39,146 nt of DNA. It comes from Campylobacterota bacterium (GTDB taxonomy: Bacteria; Campylobacterota; Campylobacteria; Campylobacterales; JAADDX01). Both the position numbers and the translations under genes were made by a program. Below are positions 9,401 to 17,738 of this stretch, piece after piece. Where the stretch lies: assembly GCA_013153685.1 (NCBI GenBank), contig JAADDX010000088.1:1-39146 (forward strand), in the 5' to 3' direction. The notes under the pieces were generated by a model. The model ran no database searches and was not told the DNA's origin. It was given only the letters and a program-made list of their open reading frames with translations. Every line of letters begins with the position of its first letter. The stretch's first letter is position 1.

Positions 9401-9757
9401 TTGAGTGATGAGGAAATATTGCAAGAATTAAATAAAGCCGATATAGTGGTATTTGCTTATCAAAACACCAACGAAAGTGCAAGCGGTGCTGTGAGATATG
9501 CAATCGCACTTGATAAAGAGATAGTAATCACTCCTGTGGGGATTTTTGATGATATTAAAGACTTTTGTTTCGTAACAAAGGATATGAGTATTCAAAGTAT
9601 TGCTCAAACTATCTCTGAAGCGATAGATGCTCTCACCCACCAAACACCCACACTCAAACACAAACAAACCTTACGCCAAAAATACCTCAAGACACATAGA
9701 TACTCAAAACTTGCTAAGAGACTATATAATATGTGTTGGCAGTTTGTTAATAGCTAG
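6434..9757 (+). CDS. Giant three-module glycosyltransferase (GT4-like)
   Basis: This 1107-residue protein appears to be three GT-B glycosyltransferases in one chain. Module 1 (about 1-370) opens with a GRYT-containing acceptor-side domain and has VGSYEPRKN near 204 and EGFGLPILEA near 270. Module 2 (about 395-755) has VSSCFPRKGVDVLLKA near 560 and EGFGLPLAEA near 651. Module 3 (about 759-1107) has FGFFLPHKGL near 927 and ESASGAVRYAIA near 1010, a divergent nucleotide-sugar site. There is no signal peptide or membrane segment, so it should act in the cytoplasm, perhaps on surface polysaccharide or flagellin. Sugars are unknown. It is the last gene of the cheZ-U32 run and ends at a hairpin. Confidence 0.85.
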   Translation: MKIVIDMQGYQGASRKRGIGRYTKDFILELLNNSDDDIYLLFNDKIPYDKELFLAKQIIFHTTEDKQVNELLREKLIADIEPDIILITSLFEGFVDESVVSIKKLANITTAVIVYDLIPYIHKEQFLIGEYKDFYLNKIEQLKNADLYLSISESARDELIRYLNINPNKIVNISSATNIDTSNVMDFEQLKAELSISKPYIMHVGSYEPRKNFDTLIKAFEELHLPYQLVLVTKKQKSNNKDIIYTGYLNDTKLNTLYKHASLLVFPSLHEGFGLPILEAFAFKTPAIASNISSMPEVIGDGITFNPYDKDDIANSIKKALENRDKLTEIATIQYNKFSWQNTAKKALKAIHSIPTTHQSVSVDTLIAKITQIRKFTNMELIDIANKIDLNLEEAENTKLKIRIEGPFDSTYSLALLNRQTALSLEKLGFEVALHSREGHGDFKPNTKFLKQNPHIKALYQKSFKITPEIADITSRNLYPPTVDDMHSKINTMHHYAWEESGFPSEWIDNFNQHLTYITTLSKHVKKILIDNGIKIPTRVSGCGVDHWEGIVPSNYTIQAKKFKILHVSSCFPRKGVDVLLKAYNEAFSKDDDVSLIIKTFDNPHNQVDTLIKNMWHKNSPDVIVIKDDLSDNDLKALYEQCDILVNPSRAEGFGLPLAEAMLSSLGVVTTNWGGQLDFCNDKNCFLIDYSFTAAQTHFHLFDSVWAEPKVEHLKQILQNLYQNPSLIHPKLAHAKETLKTFTWLNASKRMLPISTTHKKPKIGWVSTWDMKCGLATYSQHLIQFLDDVVVFAPYESNDENAIRCWDTNDRIQNLDKLCTQIKNHNIDILVVQFNYGLFNFKQLNKLTKLNIPILMTLHSTIDPPHAPKKALKNLDLSKYTRLLVHSIADLNRLKDLGYVDNVTLFPHGVLDTNLTKSPSDEIVIATFGFFLPHKGLIETMEAFKILKEKYPKLKLKMLNSQYPIELSEKLIKQAKEHLVDGIDLDTRFLSDEEILQELNKADIVVFAYQNTNESASGAVRYAIALDKEIVITPVGIFDDIKDFCFVTKDMSIQSIAQTISEAIDALTHQTPTLKHKQTLRQKYLKTHRYSKLAKRLYNMCWQFVNS

Positions 9758-9779
9758 GCTACGCCAAGCTAGCAACAAA
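9743..9779. terminator. Bidirectional hairpin between convergent genes
   Basis: TTTGTT-aa-TAGCT pairs with AGCTA-gc-AACAAA around an 11-base loop. It spans the end of the glycosyltransferase gene (plus) and lies just past the RND gene stop (minus). The A/T-rich feet give short U-rich ends on both strands, so it may end both transcripts. Confidence 0.5.
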
Positions 9780-9780
9780 C

Positions 9781-12700
9781 TCAAGCTTTGATTTTATAGA
9801 TAATCACATACAATAACGGCAAATAAAACAAATTCAACAATGTCGAAAACGCTACCCCATATCCGATTACAATAGCAAGCGGTTGTAGGATAACTGATTG
9901 TCCAAACGGATAAAAAATCAACGTAGCCAATCCCAAAATAGTTGTAATAGATGTCAGCAAAATAGGTCTTACTCTAAGCAATGCTCGATGCTTTACCTCA
10001 TCTAATGTTTTGGCTTGTTTGAGAAATTCTATCATTATAATCCCATCATTTACCACAATTCCAGCAAGACCTACAATACCTATCATACCAATCATAGTAA
10101 AATTCATACCCATAATCCAATTTCCAATAATCACCCCCAACATAGACAAAGGTATTACGGAAATTACTACAAAAGGCAATAATACAGAATTAAACATAGC
10201 AACCAAAGTCAAAAAAATCAAAATTATCGCAATAATACCGGAATATTGCAAATCTTTGCGAAATGTTTTACTGACCTTCTTCGCTCCTGCAATATTTACT
10301 TGCACCCCCTCTTTTTGTAGTTTTTTAAGCAACGGATCGATGATCTTGTATACTTCGCTTGTAGTGATAATAGATTTATCCAGATTCGCATACACACTCT
10401 TAGCTAATACACCATCGTATTTATTTAGTTTTTTAAAATTATCCACTACTATCAAATCCACCACTTTTGAGAGTAGAATTTCTTGATTATTTCCAATTGG
10501 GATTTTTAGTGTTTTGAGGAAATTTAATTTATCTTTATTGATATCTTCTAACTTGATTTTAATCACATCATCATCGATTGTTTTTGCTATTTCCTTATCA
10601 AAATAAAACGCTATGTGTGAAAAAATATACCCTTGAGTTAGTCCTAAACTTTTACCGTAAGAATTGATACGCATCTTCAAAAGCTTAGCACCCAAAGTAG
10701 CATCATCATAGATAGAATGCACCCCTTTAATATCGGCAAGTGCTTGTTTGAGTTGACGGATATGATATAAAAGCTTATGGATATTATCCTCGCTAAGGCT
10801 AATTACAATATCACTCTTTACCATTCCAGCACTTGGCACCTCAACACTCAAATCCAAAAATTTCAAATGCAATTTGGCAAATTGTTTTTGTAATTGTTTA
10901 GCTACTTCCTTAGCACTTTTATCTCTTCTTACATCATCCGCATTAGGCTTGATTGGTATAAAAAGAGGAGCGATGTATTTGTTGTAAAAATCGGTTGGTT
11001 TTTTGTCGTATAAATCAACAAAAATATGAAAATTATTCTCTGCACTATCGATATTAGCCTTTCCATTTAGCTTCATACCCACAATAGTTGTGAAGCTTTT
11101 GATATCTTGTTTGTGGAGATTTTGTTTGAGAATATTTTCAATTGGCACGATAGCTTTGTAAGTATCATAAATAGTGCTATTAGCTTCCACACTCCCTTTG
11201 ACATATATTTGCGTAGTGTCAAAATCGGGAAATAACTGGAATTTGGAATGTTTCATACCGATGATGATAAATAGCACAATCGACATAAACCCAAACAAAC
11301 TAATCCATCGATAAGCTAGTATTTTATCCAAGATTTTAACATAGGCAGTGTTGATATAATTCCACAATTTACGTTGTTTTTGTGGGATTAATACCTCTTT
11401 TGCGTGAAGAGGCAAAAACACAAACGCTTCTAGCACGCTTGATGCAATCAAAATAGTAATCATAATAGGAATAATCTTCAAAAACACCCCTATCTCACCC
11501 TCTATCATCAACAGCGGTAAAAACGCAAAAATAGTAGTCAAAGCAGACGTAACAACAGGCCAAAATACTTCCTTTGCTCCATCAATAGCCGCATTTAATC
11601 TATCTTTACCCATCTCCAGATGCCGTTGTATATTTTCAGCAACTACAATCGCCTCATCCACTATCATCCCAAGGGCTATCAACGCTCCAAGCATCGATAA
11701 CAAATTCAACGAAAAATCAAAATAATCCAACAAAATCAACGCAATAGCAAATGACGTAGGAATCCCTATAGTCACAACAAACGAAATCCTTTTATTAATA
11801 AAAATCCACATCGCAAAAAACACCAAACACAGCCCAAAGATAATATTGGAAATAACCGTATTTAGCCTATTTCTAACCCAAACAGACGTATCCATACTAA
11901 ACCCAAACGTCACTGATGGATACTGTTTGGCAAATTGTTTGGTTAATTGACGAATTTGTTTGGTAAGGTATATAGCATCTCCACTTTGGGATTTTTTGAT
12001 AGTTAGAGATACATCTCTTAGACCATTGTATTTCCCTAGCGTAGTAGGTTTGGCAAGTGTATAATAAATATTGGCAATATCACGTAACCGAACCACTTTT
12101 TGCCCTATTTTTAAAATAGAATTAGAAATCGTATCGATGTTTTTGATGTTTTTAAAAGAGATATAAAAGTGTGTTTTATCTTCTATTTTACCAATTGGCA
12201 TAATCGTGGATATATTGGATAAAGCATTTATAAGAGCATCTTTATTCAATCCCAACGCCTCGACTTTTTGTAAATTAATATCGACTTTTAATTCTTTATC
12301 GCTATCACCATCAATTTGGATTTTAGCTAAATCTTTTAGAGTCAATAACCTTTGTTTGAGTTTGTTGGCGATTTTTAACAATTCAAATTTATCTTTATTT
12401 GCGGCAATAGTCACTGTAATAAGCGGAAATGCCTTTTTGATAATACTCACACTAGGTTCACTCATATCATCTGGTAGATTATCACGAATATTACTTACTT
12501 CACTCTTAAAATCACTCAAAAGAGTATTTTTATCACTATTTGGCTTAAGATCAACAACAATCGAAAAGCTACCATTTAAAATCGTAGATTCGATACTCTG
12601 AACTTCTTGATAGTTTTTAATAGCATCTTCAATAGGTGTAACGGCAATTTTATTGAGTGTATCACTACTTGCACCGGCGTAGTGCCCAGTGATGGAAATT

Positions 12701-12822
12701 TTATCCAATGTAGAAGGGGGAAATAACTCTTTTGAGATTCTGTGATAAGATAGGATAGATAATACTATCAAAAAAAAGAAGATAGTATGGGTTAGGGTAG
12801 CATTTTTGATAAAAAATCTCAA
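9781..12822 (-). CDS. RND-family efflux transporter
   Basis: A 1013-residue inner-membrane pump of the AcrB/CzcA superfamily, driven by protons. One membrane segment lies at about 12-30, a large periplasmic domain follows, then a membrane block around 330-480 containing GMIVDEAIVVAENIQRH, a second periplasmic domain, and a final membrane block from about 850. It begins with TTG, overlapping the FtsL-like stop codon, and no other in-frame start is available nearby. RND pumps normally work with a membrane-fusion protein and an outer-membrane channel; neither is adjacent. Substrate class is not clear; it is closer to the hydrophobe/HAE-type pumps than to metal pumps by general look. Confidence 0.85.
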   Translation of the reverse strand: MRFFIKNATLTHTIFFFLIVLSILSYHRISKELFPPSTLDKISITGHYAGASSDTLNKIAVTPIEDAIKNYQEVQSIESTILNGSFSIVVDLKPNSDKNTLLSDFKSEVSNIRDNLPDDMSEPSVSIIKKAFPLITVTIAANKDKFELLKIANKLKQRLLTLKDLAKIQIDGDSDKELKVDINLQKVEALGLNKDALINALSNISTIMPIGKIEDKTHFYISFKNIKNIDTISNSILKIGQKVVRLRDIANIYYTLAKPTTLGKYNGLRDVSLTIKKSQSGDAIYLTKQIRQLTKQFAKQYPSVTFGFSMDTSVWVRNRLNTVISNIIFGLCLVFFAMWIFINKRISFVVTIGIPTSFAIALILLDYFDFSLNLLSMLGALIALGMIVDEAIVVAENIQRHLEMGKDRLNAAIDGAKEVFWPVVTSALTTIFAFLPLLMIEGEIGVFLKIIPIMITILIASSVLEAFVFLPLHAKEVLIPQKQRKLWNYINTAYVKILDKILAYRWISLFGFMSIVLFIIIGMKHSKFQLFPDFDTTQIYVKGSVEANSTIYDTYKAIVPIENILKQNLHKQDIKSFTTIVGMKLNGKANIDSAENNFHIFVDLYDKKPTDFYNKYIAPLFIPIKPNADDVRRDKSAKEVAKQLQKQFAKLHLKFLDLSVEVPSAGMVKSDIVISLSEDNIHKLLYHIRQLKQALADIKGVHSIYDDATLGAKLLKMRINSYGKSLGLTQGYIFSHIAFYFDKEIAKTIDDDVIKIKLEDINKDKLNFLKTLKIPIGNNQEILLSKVVDLIVVDNFKKLNKYDGVLAKSVYANLDKSIITTSEVYKIIDPLLKKLQKEGVQVNIAGAKKVSKTFRKDLQYSGIIAIILIFLTLVAMFNSVLLPFVVISVIPLSMLGVIIGNWIMGMNFTMIGMIGIVGLAGIVVNDGIIMIEFLKQAKTLDEVKHRALLRVRPILLTSITTILGLATLIFYPFGQSVILQPLAIVIGYGVAFSTLLNLFYLPLLYVIIYKIKA

Positions 12823-13094
12823 TGACTAACCCCATTTTTATATTTTAAGATTGCGATTTTGCTTTTTAATATCTCATTTTCATTTTTCAATGAGAGATAT
12901 TCACTTTTTAACGCCTCAATTTGCAACGAATTAGTATAAATGTGATTTGATAGGTAAATCTTTGGCACAAACAAAAATAGCACCAACATAATAACACTAA
13001 CCACAGCTATCGCAAACGATATAGTAACGTTTGCATCACCGACAATCAACACTTCATCTAATTCATCAAGCAATAATTCTTTTTCGGTATTCAT
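12819..13094 (-). CDS. FtsL-like small bitopic membrane protein
   Basis: The 91 residues give a short acidic cytoplasmic N-terminus, one membrane segment at about 24-45, and a C-terminal coiled coil (about 55-85, SLKNENEILKSKIAILK). This topology and its place directly after rsmH match FtsL, the divisome protein that pairs with FtsB/DivIC and activates septal peptidoglycan synthesis. Sequence identity to known FtsL cannot be judged by eye, because the family is very divergent, so the call rests on layout and neighbourhood. The ATG follows an AAGGA site, and the gene end overlaps the RND start by four bases. Confidence 0.6.
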   Translation of the reverse strand: MNTEKELLLDELDEVLIVGDANVTISFAIAVVSVIMLVLFLFVPKIYLSNHIYTNSLQIEALKSEYLSLKNENEILKSKIAILKYKNGVSH

Positions 13095-13104
13095 TTTGAC
13101 ATCC

Positions 13105-14013
13105 TTATCTAAACCTAAAACCTCTTAGTTTGGCACTCCTACTCCTTGGATTAGCCAAAACTTCCTCCTTGGAAGCGGTTATAGGCTTTTTGGTTAATAC
13201 ATAACCCTTGTGATTATCCCTTCCACATTCACATCTCATAGCCTCAGGCGGACAAATACACCGCTGTTGCCATTGTTTAAATGTGTTTTTTACTATCCTA
13301 TCCTCAAGAGAGTGAAAGGTTATCACCCCTACTATCGTCCCTTTATTAGAAATCTTTAACGTCGCATCCAAAAGTTTATGCAATTCTTCAAGTTCATTAT
13401 TCACTTCTATTCTAATAGCTTGGAAAGCTTTTGTAGCGGGATGAATTTTGCCTTTTGGGATTAGTGTGGCGATAAATTCAGCAAGTTCTTTGGATGAAGT
13501 GAATTTTTTGTGTTTACGTGCCGTAACGATAGCTTGTGCTATTTTTTTGTAAAATCGCTCATCGGCAAATTCTTTAAATATTCGCTCTAATTGTTCTTTA
13601 GAGTAATAATTCACTACGTCATAAGCACTAAATTCTTGCTTTTGATTCATTCTCATATCTAGCGTATCTGAATTGAAATTAAATCCTCTTGCATCTTCAT
13701 CCAATTGATAACTACTCACGCCAATATCAGCTAAAATACCGCTAATAGGCAAATTGGCAAATTCTCCCAACGCATCTGATGCTCTTTTGTTAACAAACGT
13801 GATTCTATCTGCGTATTTGGATAATCTTTGCTTAGCAAAATCCAACGCATCGCTATCTTGATCAATTGCGATGAGTTTTACATTGGGGTAGTGTTGCAAA
13901 ATAGCTTCACTATGACCACCAAAACCGCACGTACAATCAATAAAATACCCATCGCTCATATCTTCAAACAAAGCAACAGTCTCATTTAATAAAACAGGAA
14001 TATGCGGTATCAA
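13105..14013 (-). CDS. rsmH: 16S rRNA N4-cytosine-1402 methyltransferase RsmH
   Basis: RsmH methylates the base of C1402 in 16S rRNA, the same nucleotide whose ribose is methylated by RsmI, also encoded in this window. The 302 residues include HIPVLLNETV at the start, the SAM-binding GFGGHSEAIL and DQDSDAL, and a cysteine-rich C-terminal CPPEAMRCECGR typical of the family. The start is TTG, with AAGGA six bases upstream. It leads into the FtsL-like gene, the usual order of the division cluster, but the rest of that cluster (pbp, mur genes) is not here. Confidence 0.95.
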   Translation of the reverse strand: MIPHIPVLLNETVALFEDMSDGYFIDCTCGFGGHSEAILQHYPNVKLIAIDQDSDALDFAKQRLSKYADRITFVNKRASDALGEFANLPISGILADIGVSSYQLDEDARGFNFNSDTLDMRMNQKQEFSAYDVVNYYSKEQLERIFKEFADERFYKKIAQAIVTARKHKKFTSSKELAEFIATLIPKGKIHPATKAFQAIRIEVNNELEELHKLLDATLKISNKGTIVGVITFHSLEDRIVKNTFKQWQQRCICPPEAMRCECGRDNHKGYVLTKKPITASKEEVLANPRSRSAKLRGFRFR

Positions 14014-14028
14014 TAAATATCCTTATAT

Positions 14029-14048
14029 AAAAGGGAAATAACCCTTTT
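14029..14048 (-). terminator. Hairpin at the end of tpx
   Basis: AAAAGGG and CCCTTTT pair around a six-base loop, covering the last two bases before and the stop region of tpx. The minus-strand tail is only weakly U-rich, and the rsmH ribosome-binding site follows closely, so it may be a partial terminator or a processing hairpin. Confidence 0.4.
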
Positions 14049-14562
14049 ATTTAGCAGCTTCTTTAAGAGCTTCTAAAGCTTTTTCGTAATCCGGTTCTGC
14101 AGTAATTTCCTCTACGATTTCCTTATACGCAATCTTACCGTTTTTATCAATTACAAAAATCACTCTTGCACTAAGTCCTCTTAGAGCTCCTTCTGCGATT
14201 AATGTCCCATAAGTAGTACTAAAAGTTTTTTCTCTATAATCACTCAATACTTCCAAATTCTCAATCCCTTCAGTTGAGCAAAATCTCTTAGCGGCAAACG
14301 GTAAATCCATAGAGATTACATACACGCTCGCACCCTCAACGGCTGCTGCTTGATTGTTGAATTTAGTAGTCTCCATCGCACACACGGGCGTATCCAGACT
14401 CGGCACAGCTACGATTAATTGTGCTTTATCTTTAGCACCTCCGATAGTGATATCTTCTAACGCACTATTTGGTAATGTAACTTCTGGAGCATTATCCCCG
14501 ACATTTACTTGATTTCCATATAATGCTACATCATTTCCTTTTAATTTGGTTAGTGTTGGCAT
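14047..14562 (-). CDS. tpx: Thiol peroxidase Tpx (atypical 2-Cys peroxiredoxin)
   Basis: A 171-residue peroxiredoxin that reduces peroxides at the expense of thioredoxin. The peroxidatic cysteine is Cys61 in the TPVC motif and the resolving cysteine is Cys95 in RFCS, the same positions as in E. coli Tpx. The N-terminus lacks a signal peptide, so it should be cytoplasmic. The ATG follows a strong GGAGG site. A TATAAT sequence at 14596-14601 on the minus strand, preceded by TG, is a plausible promoter. Confidence 0.97.
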   Translation of the reverse strand: MPTLTKLKGNDVALYGNQVNVGDNAPEVTLPNSALEDITIGGAKDKAQLIVAVPSLDTPVCAMETTKFNNQAAAVEGASVYVISMDLPFAAKRFCSTEGIENLEVLSDYREKTFSTTYGTLIAEGALRGLSARVIFVIDKNGKIAYKEIVEEITAEPDYEKALEALKEAAK

Positions 14563-14595
14563 CTTTCCTCCTTCATCTTTTAATCTAAGTTAGTG

Positions 14596-14601
14596 ATTAT
14601 A
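14596..14601 (-). promoter_or_regulatory. -10 box for tpx
   Basis: The minus strand reads TGTTATAATC, a TATAAT hexamer 34 bases before the tpx ATG. No clear -35 box is present. Confidence 0.5.
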
Positions 14602-14695
14602 ACATAAAAAGCAAAATTTTCACGCAGACGATATGGAAAATTTACATTATTCTCTAAAAATATCAAAAACTTATGCTTTTGTTGTGAATTTATGC

Positions 14696-14701
14696 TATAA
14701 T
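14696..14701 (+). promoter_or_regulatory. Extended -10 box for the 34-residue microprotein
   Basis: The sequence TGCTATAAT is an extended -10 element 33 bases before the ATG at 14734. A T-rich stretch lies where a -35 box would be. AAGGAG follows at the correct distance from the start codon. Confidence 0.6.
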
Positions 14702-14733
14702 AAGAGTCCTAAATTTAAATTAAGGAGTTTACC

Positions 14734-14838
14734 ATGACATTTGGTGCAGGAGTAATTGCAATTTCTCTATGCTTTATTGCAACAGGAATGATGTTAATGG
14801 TGGCAAGAGGTGCTGTGAGTGCTTCACCATTAGACTAA
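14734..14838 (+). CDS. 34-residue membrane microprotein, unknown function
   Basis: This gene is missing from the ORF track because it is short. It starts with ATG seven bases after AAGGAG and encodes MTFGAGVIAISLCFIATGMM followed by 14 residues ending in SASPLD. Residues 5-23 are a single hydrophobic segment with small residues, so it should be a bitopic inner-membrane peptide. It has its own extended -10 promoter and a strong terminator directly after it, so it is a complete one-gene unit. I do not recognise the family. It could be a small subunit of a membrane complex, by analogy with CcoQ- or KdpF-like peptides, but no such complex is adjacent. Confidence 0.7.
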   Translation: MTFGAGVIAISLCFIATGMMLMVARGAVSASPLD

Positions 14839-14841
14839 GAT

Positions 14842-14879
14842 AAAATGAGCTTTTGCTCATTTTGTCTATTTTTTAGACA
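14842..14879 (+). terminator. Tandem-hairpin terminator after the microprotein
   Basis: AAAATGAGC-tttt-GCTCATTTT is a perfect nine-base-pair hairpin starting four bases after the stop codon. A second hairpin, TGTCTA-ttttt-TAGACA, follows at once, and its T-rich loop supplies the U tract. It separates the microprotein from amt. Confidence 0.8.
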
Positions 14880-14911
14880 CTCGTGTAGTAGATAATCTCT
14901 CCAAATTACTT

Positions 14912-14917
14912 TATAAT
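14912..14917 (+). promoter_or_regulatory. -10 box for amt-glnK
   Basis: TATAAT lies 26 bases before the amt ATG, with AAGGAG between. There is no obvious -12/-24 (sigma-54) element in this short gap, which would have been expected for nitrogen control in many bacteria. Confidence 0.5.
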
Positions 14918-14942
14918 TTCCCCAAAAAAACAAGGAGCAACA

Positions 14943-16590
<1,648 letters not shown>

Positions 16591-16602
16591 GCTTTGCTTT
16601 GG

Positions 16603-16935
16603 ATGATGGAAGAATTTATAAAAAATCTCCAATTAGCCGGTGGGGAAATATTAGATACAATCCCCAAAGATTGGTATGTAGCTAAGGCTAAGTTTGGAGT
16701 GAGTGAAAATGGTAGTGTTTTTGTAGAGGATTATACTAAAGAGCTATTTTTAAGCACGAATGTAGCAGTAATACTTAATAAGGCCCACATATATCCTACA
16801 ATGATGGATGTGATGGAACAAACTACTGAGGGTGTATTTATCAGTGGACCTTCTAAAACTGCGGATGTTGAGAGCTTCTTGGTATTAGGAGCACATGGGG
16901 CTATGAGATTTGGAGTGTATTTGATATCCGATTAA
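16603..16935 (+). CDS. Short LUD-domain (LutC/YkgG-like) protein
   Basis: About 110 residues that match the C-terminal part of LUD proteins: a strand-rich middle and then ISGPSKTADVESFLVLGAHG, very like the SRTADIE/LGVHGP signature of LutC, a component of lactate oxidation complexes. Full LutC is about twice as long, and the LutA/LutB partners are absent here. The ORF track begins at a TTG; I prefer ATG at 16603 (ATG at 16606 is also possible). The ribosome-binding site is poor, so translation may depend on glnK just upstream. It ends ten bases from the convergent trmN6-like gene. It may be a trimmed LUD protein with a role that is not known. Confidence 0.75.
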   Translation: MMEEFIKNLQLAGGEILDTIPKDWYVAKAKFGVSENGSVFVEDYTKELFLSTNVAVILNKAHIYPTMMDVMEQTTEGVFISGPSKTADVESFLVLGAHGAMRFGVYLISD

Positions 16936-16945
16936 TCTCTTGGTC

Positions 16946-17626
16946 TTATTGCTTGATGCTTTTTGTATCGGCTTTTTGATATACTTCTTTGGCTTGCACA
17001 CTAAACTCATCGCCTACAAAATTAAAAATAGGCGGATGAAATCTAATAGCACTCCTAGCATGTCTTTTAGCCCGTATCATTACCAAATTTGCAATTTTAT
17101 CCGGTTTTGGATATACAAATTGCACATCAATTACTTTGAGCGGCTTGGGTAATGTTTGGATAATTTTATCAAATCTACTTGCTTCATAGCAAAAAATAAA
17201 TTCCCCGTTTTCTTGCAGTGTATTATTCACCTTAGTAAAGAACGCTTCCATCGGCAAATATTCATCATATCTTGCTATCTGCTTGATGGTATTATCAGTT
17301 TGTTTAGTGGAGTTATAAAAAGGAGGATTTGATATAATATAATCAAATCTACATGTAAAGTCGTGTTTTAGAAAATCATTATTAATTACAGTTGCTTGTA
17401 TGTTGTTTTGTTGCAAATTTTTATGTATGAATGTAGTCATAATTTGTTGGTATTCAATTATTGTCAAATCAACATCAAAATCCCGTGCTACTAACAATCC
17501 CAATACACCACACCCTCCACCAACATCGAGAATGCGGCGTTTTGGATTGAACTTGGTAATAAAATTGTATAAAAACAGGGTATCAGAGTTGTAGCAATAC
17601 CCATTGTTTGGTTGGTATAGCGTCAT
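16946..17626 (-). CDS. TrmN6-like tRNA adenine-N6 methyltransferase
   Basis: A 226-residue class I SAM-dependent methyltransferase. The SAM-binding DVGGGCGVLG lies at 34-43 and the catalytic NPPF motif at 100-103, which is the signature of enzymes that methylate the exocyclic amine of adenine. The closest known relatives are YfiC/TrmN6, which modify adenine-37 of tRNA-Val. A GAAGGAG site precedes the ATG. The N-terminal YQPNNGYCYNSDT resembles the substrate-entry strand of that family. The exact tRNA target is inferred. Confidence 0.85.
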   Translation of the reverse strand: MTLYQPNNGYCYNSDTLFLYNFITKFNPKRRILDVGGGCGVLGLLVARDFDVDLTIIEYQQIMTTFIHKNLQQNNIQATVINNDFLKHDFTCRFDYIISNPPFYNSTKQTDNTIKQIARYDEYLPMEAFFTKVNNTLQENGEFIFCYEASRFDKIIQTLPKPLKVIDVQFVYPKPDKIANLVMIRAKRHARSAIRFHPPIFNFVGDEFSVQAKEVYQKADTKSIKQ

Positions 17627-17738
17627 ATGACTCCTTCATGAAATAATGCCCCTTTAGTATTATCTCTCTCCCCATAAATAAATATGCATTATATCAAGTG
17701 TTTGGCTTTTTGGCAAGCTACAACTCCGATTTATTTAA

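Noticed and set aside
10010-10486. 158-codon ORF opposite the RND gene
   Set aside because: It is a shadow of the RND reading frame; it has no ribosome-binding site and its isoleucine/threonine-rich composition reflects the antisense of membrane segments.
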